A stretch of 6,787 nucleotides of DNA. It comes from Candidatus Bipolaricaulota bacterium. GTDB lineage: Bacteria; Bipolaricaulota; Bipolaricaulia; UBA7950; UBA9294. The notes under the pieces are model-generated. The model had not been told where the DNA came from. It made no database searches and was given only the letters and a program-made list of their open reading frames with translations. The DNA lies in contig JAUWNS010000130.1 in assembly GCA_030612485.1 (NCBI GenBank), positions 1 to 6,787 of the forward strand, written 5' to 3'. Within the stretch, counting starts at the first letter, position 1. Each line of letters opens with the position of its first letter. Made by a program: the position numbers and the translations under genes. Shown here one piece after another: positions 4,707 to 6,787 of the stretch.

Positions 4707-6764
4707 TTATCGATCAAGTAGTCTCTTCGCTTCGGTAACAATATTCTCTTTCGTGATGCCAAATTGCTCGTAGAGGACCGAAGCGGGGGCACTCGCCCCA
4801 AAGGTATTCATCCCGACAATGATGCCGTCGCGACCTACGTAGTGCTCCCAACCGAGCGTGATCCCCGCTTCCACAGCGATGCAAGCGCGCACGGTGAAGG
4901 GCAAGACGCTCTCCCGGTACTCTAGTGACTGCCGATCGAAGAGTTCCCAACTGGGAAGGGCGACGATCCGGACGTGTAAACCCTCAGATGCAACTTCCTC
5001 TCCGGCTGCCAATACCAGATGAACCTCTGACCCCGTTCCGATCAGGATCAGATCGGGCGTTCCTGGGCTGGATTCCCAGAGGGTGTATCCGCCACGCTTG
5101 AGTTCCTCCGCCGGTGCATAGAGATTTCGATCGAGGACGGGGAGCTTTTGCCTGCTAAGAATCAGAACCGTCGGGCCGTTCTCGTCCTCCAAGGCCATCT
5201 TCCAAGCCTCTCTCACCTCGTTCGCATCGGAGGGCCGGATGACGGTGAGATTGGGAACAGCTCGCAGATTCATCACCTGCTCGATTGGCTGGTGCGTCGG
5301 CCCGTCCTCTCCCACTCCGATGCTGTCGTGGGTAAAGACGAAGACAGCTCGGGTTTCGCTCAACGCGGCAAGGCGCATCGGGGCTCGCATGTAATCGGCG
5401 AATGTCAAGAAGGTTGCGGTGTAGGGAATCATCCCGCCGTGAGCGGCCATCCCGTTTGCGATCGCGCCCATCGCGTGCTCCCGCACCCCATAGTGAAGAT
5501 TGCGTCCCTCATAGCCCCACGCATCGCCAACCGTTCCTTGAACATCATCGGGACGCGTCCCCGGGGTCTCAAAATCACCGTACCCCTTGAGCCATGTGTA
5601 AGTGGATGGATTGAGATCGGCCGAGCCACCGACCAGCTCGGGGAGTCGTGCTGCAAGTACTTGAAGGATGGTCTCGGACGCTTTGCGCGTCGCGATGCCG
5701 ACTTTATCGGGGGAAAAGACTGGAAGATCAGCGTTCCACCCATCGGGGAATTTCCCTTCCATCCGACGCGTGAACTCGCTGGCAAGGTCTGGACACTCTG
5801 CAATGTAGGTTGCGAGATCTTTCTGCCACTCTTTCTGCTTCTCTTTCCCCTTCTCCACGGCTTTTCTGAAGTACTCAAGGACTTCAGGGGGGATGTGAAA
5901 CATCGGCTCTGTCGGCCACCCGACCGCCTCTTTCGCCGCTGCCAACTCCTCCATACCCAGGGGAGCACCGTGAACCTTGAACGAACCCTGTTTGTGCGGC
6001 GCTCCGTCGCCGATCACCGTCCTCACCATTATGAGCGATGGCCTTCCGTTCTCAGCCTTTGCCGTACCAATCGCTGCGCTTACGGCCTCTAGATCGTTCC
6101 CGTCAATCACACGTGCAACGTGCCAGTTCTGTGCCTCGAAGCGCTTCTTCACGTCCTCGGAGAAAGAGAGGTCCGTCGATCCCGCGAGGGAGATACGATT
6201 ATCATCGTAGAGGACGATGAGCTTCCCCAACCCAAGGTGCCCAGCGAGAGCACAGGCCTCGGAAGAGATTCCCTCCATCAGATCTCCATCGCCCACAATC
6301 ACATACGTATGATGATCGACGACTGTATGCCCAGGTCGATTGTAGCACGCGGCAAGGTGAGCTTCCGAGATCGCCATGCCGACAGCATTTGCGGCTCCTT
6401 GTCCCAACGGACCGGTCGTCACCTCAACGCCTGTGGTCAGGTGACTCTCTGGGTGTCCCGGGGTTTTGCTCCCCCACTGGCGAAACGCCTCTATTTCGGA
6501 GAGGGGAAGGGCGTACCCGGTGAGGTGCAGCAGTGAATATAGGAGCATCGACCCATGCCCGGCCGACAGGACAAAACGGTCGCGGTCCGGCCACGCAGGG
6601 TCGGCTGGGTTATGCTTCAGGTGTTCGATCCATAGAACGTAAGCCAGCGATGCTGCCCCCATCGGCATCCCCGGGTGTCCCGAATTTGCGTTCTGGATAG
6701 CATCAGCACTAAGGAAACGAATCGTGTTGATACATTGTCGATCAAGCTCTCCATAATCTACCAT
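4707..6764 (-). CDS. tkt: Transketolase
   Basis: This 685-residue enzyme moves two-carbon ketol units between sugar phosphates using thiamine diphosphate (ThDP) and a divalent metal, in the cytoplasmic non-oxidative pentose phosphate or Calvin-type pathway. The N-terminal ThDP domain has [11 protein letters not shown] (His30), SAGHGS (His70), TPGHPE (His104), the metal/diphosphate motif GDGDLMEG (Asp159) with DDNRIS (Asn189), and VHGAPLG (His265). The pyrimidine domain has Arg360, GGSADLNPS (from 379), YGVREH with catalytic Glu429, the aromatic pocket TFLTFADY (451-458), and [15 protein letters not shown] (Asp487, His491). Arg538 (SRQ) follows, and a C-terminal domain begins near residue 560. 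It is a single-chain enzyme, not the split archaeal/actinobacterial type, and about 20 residues longer than E. coli TktA, with a charged linker near 300-335 possibly accounting for this. AAGGAG (6770-6775) lies five bases before the ATG. All catalytic residues I can place are present. Confidence 0.98.
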   Translation of the reverse strand: MVDYGELDRQCINTIRFLSADAIQNANSGHPGMPMGAASLAYVLWIEHLKHNPADPAWPDRDRFVLSAGHGSMLLYSLLHLTGYALPLSEIEAFRQWGSKTPGHPESHLTTGVEVTTGPLGQGAANAVGMAISEAHLAACYNRPGHTVVDHHTYVIVGDGDLMEGISSEACALAGHLGLGKLIVLYDDNRISLAGSTDLSFSEDVKKRFEAQNWHVARVIDGNDLEAVSAAIGTAKAENGRPSLIMVRTVIGDGAPHKQGSFKVHGAPLGMEELAAAKEAVGWPTEPMFHIPPEVLEYFRKAVEKGKEKQKEWQKDLATYIAECPDLASEFTRRMEGKFPDGWNADLPVFSPDKVGIATRKASETILQVLAARLPELVGGSADLNPSTYTWLKGYGDFETPGTRPDDVQGTVGDAWGYEGRNLHYGVREHAMGAIANGMAAHGGMIPYTATFLTFADYMRAPMRLAALSETRAVFVFTHDSIGVGEDGPTHQPIEQVMNLRAVPNLTVIRPSDANEVREAWKMALEDENGPTVLILSRQKLPVLDRNLYAPAEELKRGGYTLWESSPGTPDLILIGTGSEVHLVLAAGEEVASEGLHVRIVALPSWELFDRQSLEYRESVLPFTVRACIAVEAGITLGWEHYVGRDGIIVGMNTFGASAPASVLYEQFGITKENIVTEAKRLLDR

Positions 6765-6787
6765 ATGATCTCCTTCTTGAAAGCTTT

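Noticed and set aside
4056..4773. Several frames with SLRLCER/FFASWREAQ-like strings
   Set aside because: They run through repeat copies B and C and overlap the end of the acetyltransferase gene; their similarity to each other comes from the DNA repeats, not protein homology.
5148..6092. 314-codon open frame on the plus strand
   Set aside because: It lies antisense inside the complete transketolase gene, whose catalytic motifs are intact; its product shows no recognisable family pattern.

Overview
This is bacterial DNA with a GC content in the mid-50s percent by eye. Evidence for Bacteria is the strong AGGAGG-type ribosome binding sites, one near-consensus sigma-70 promoter, and short operon-style gene spacing. 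The gene content is a membrane-anchored thioredoxin, an ArsR repressor, an iron-sulfur flavodoxin, and an acetyltransferase fused to a YoaP-like domain. It fits an environmental, probably anaerobic or microaerobic lineage. The dense intergenic repeats resemble those of uncultured environmental phyla, but I cannot name the organism from this window.

Layout from left to right: (1) a TlpA/ResA-type thiol-disulfide oxidoreductase on the minus strand, cut by the left edge; (2) a divergently transcribed small ArsR-family regulator whose C-terminus is a 15-bp tandem repeat encoding xGESS pentapeptides; (3) about 600 bp without genes, packed with short interspersed repeats and hairpins; (4) a minus-strand two-gene operon, an iron-sulfur flavodoxin followed with a 4-base ATGA overlap by a second flavodoxin-fold oxidoreductase; (5) about 400 bp holding a MITE-like imperfect inverted repeat and small leader dyads; (6) a plus-strand GNAT acetyltransferase with a C-terminal YoaP/thioredoxin-like domain; (7) about 540 bp with two more copies and a remnant of the repeat seen in region 3, in opposite orientation; (8) a complete minus-strand transketolase ending near the right edge.

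The genes do not form one pathway. Three of the five transcription units concern thiol or electron-transfer chemistry: TlpA with its ArsR neighbour, the flavodoxin pair, and the Cys-containing acetyltransferase fusion. Transketolase belongs to central carbon metabolism (non-oxidative pentose phosphate or Calvin-type carbon shuffling) and looks unrelated to its neighbours.

The most unusual material lies between the genes. A hairpin-forming repeat with the core GCGAGAGG-N11-CCTCTCGC occurs once at about 1475-1501 and twice, inverted, at about 4396-4420 and 4529-4555. It is accompanied by period-8/9 arms and several other hairpin families. No transposase, tRNA, rRNA or CRISPR array was seen.
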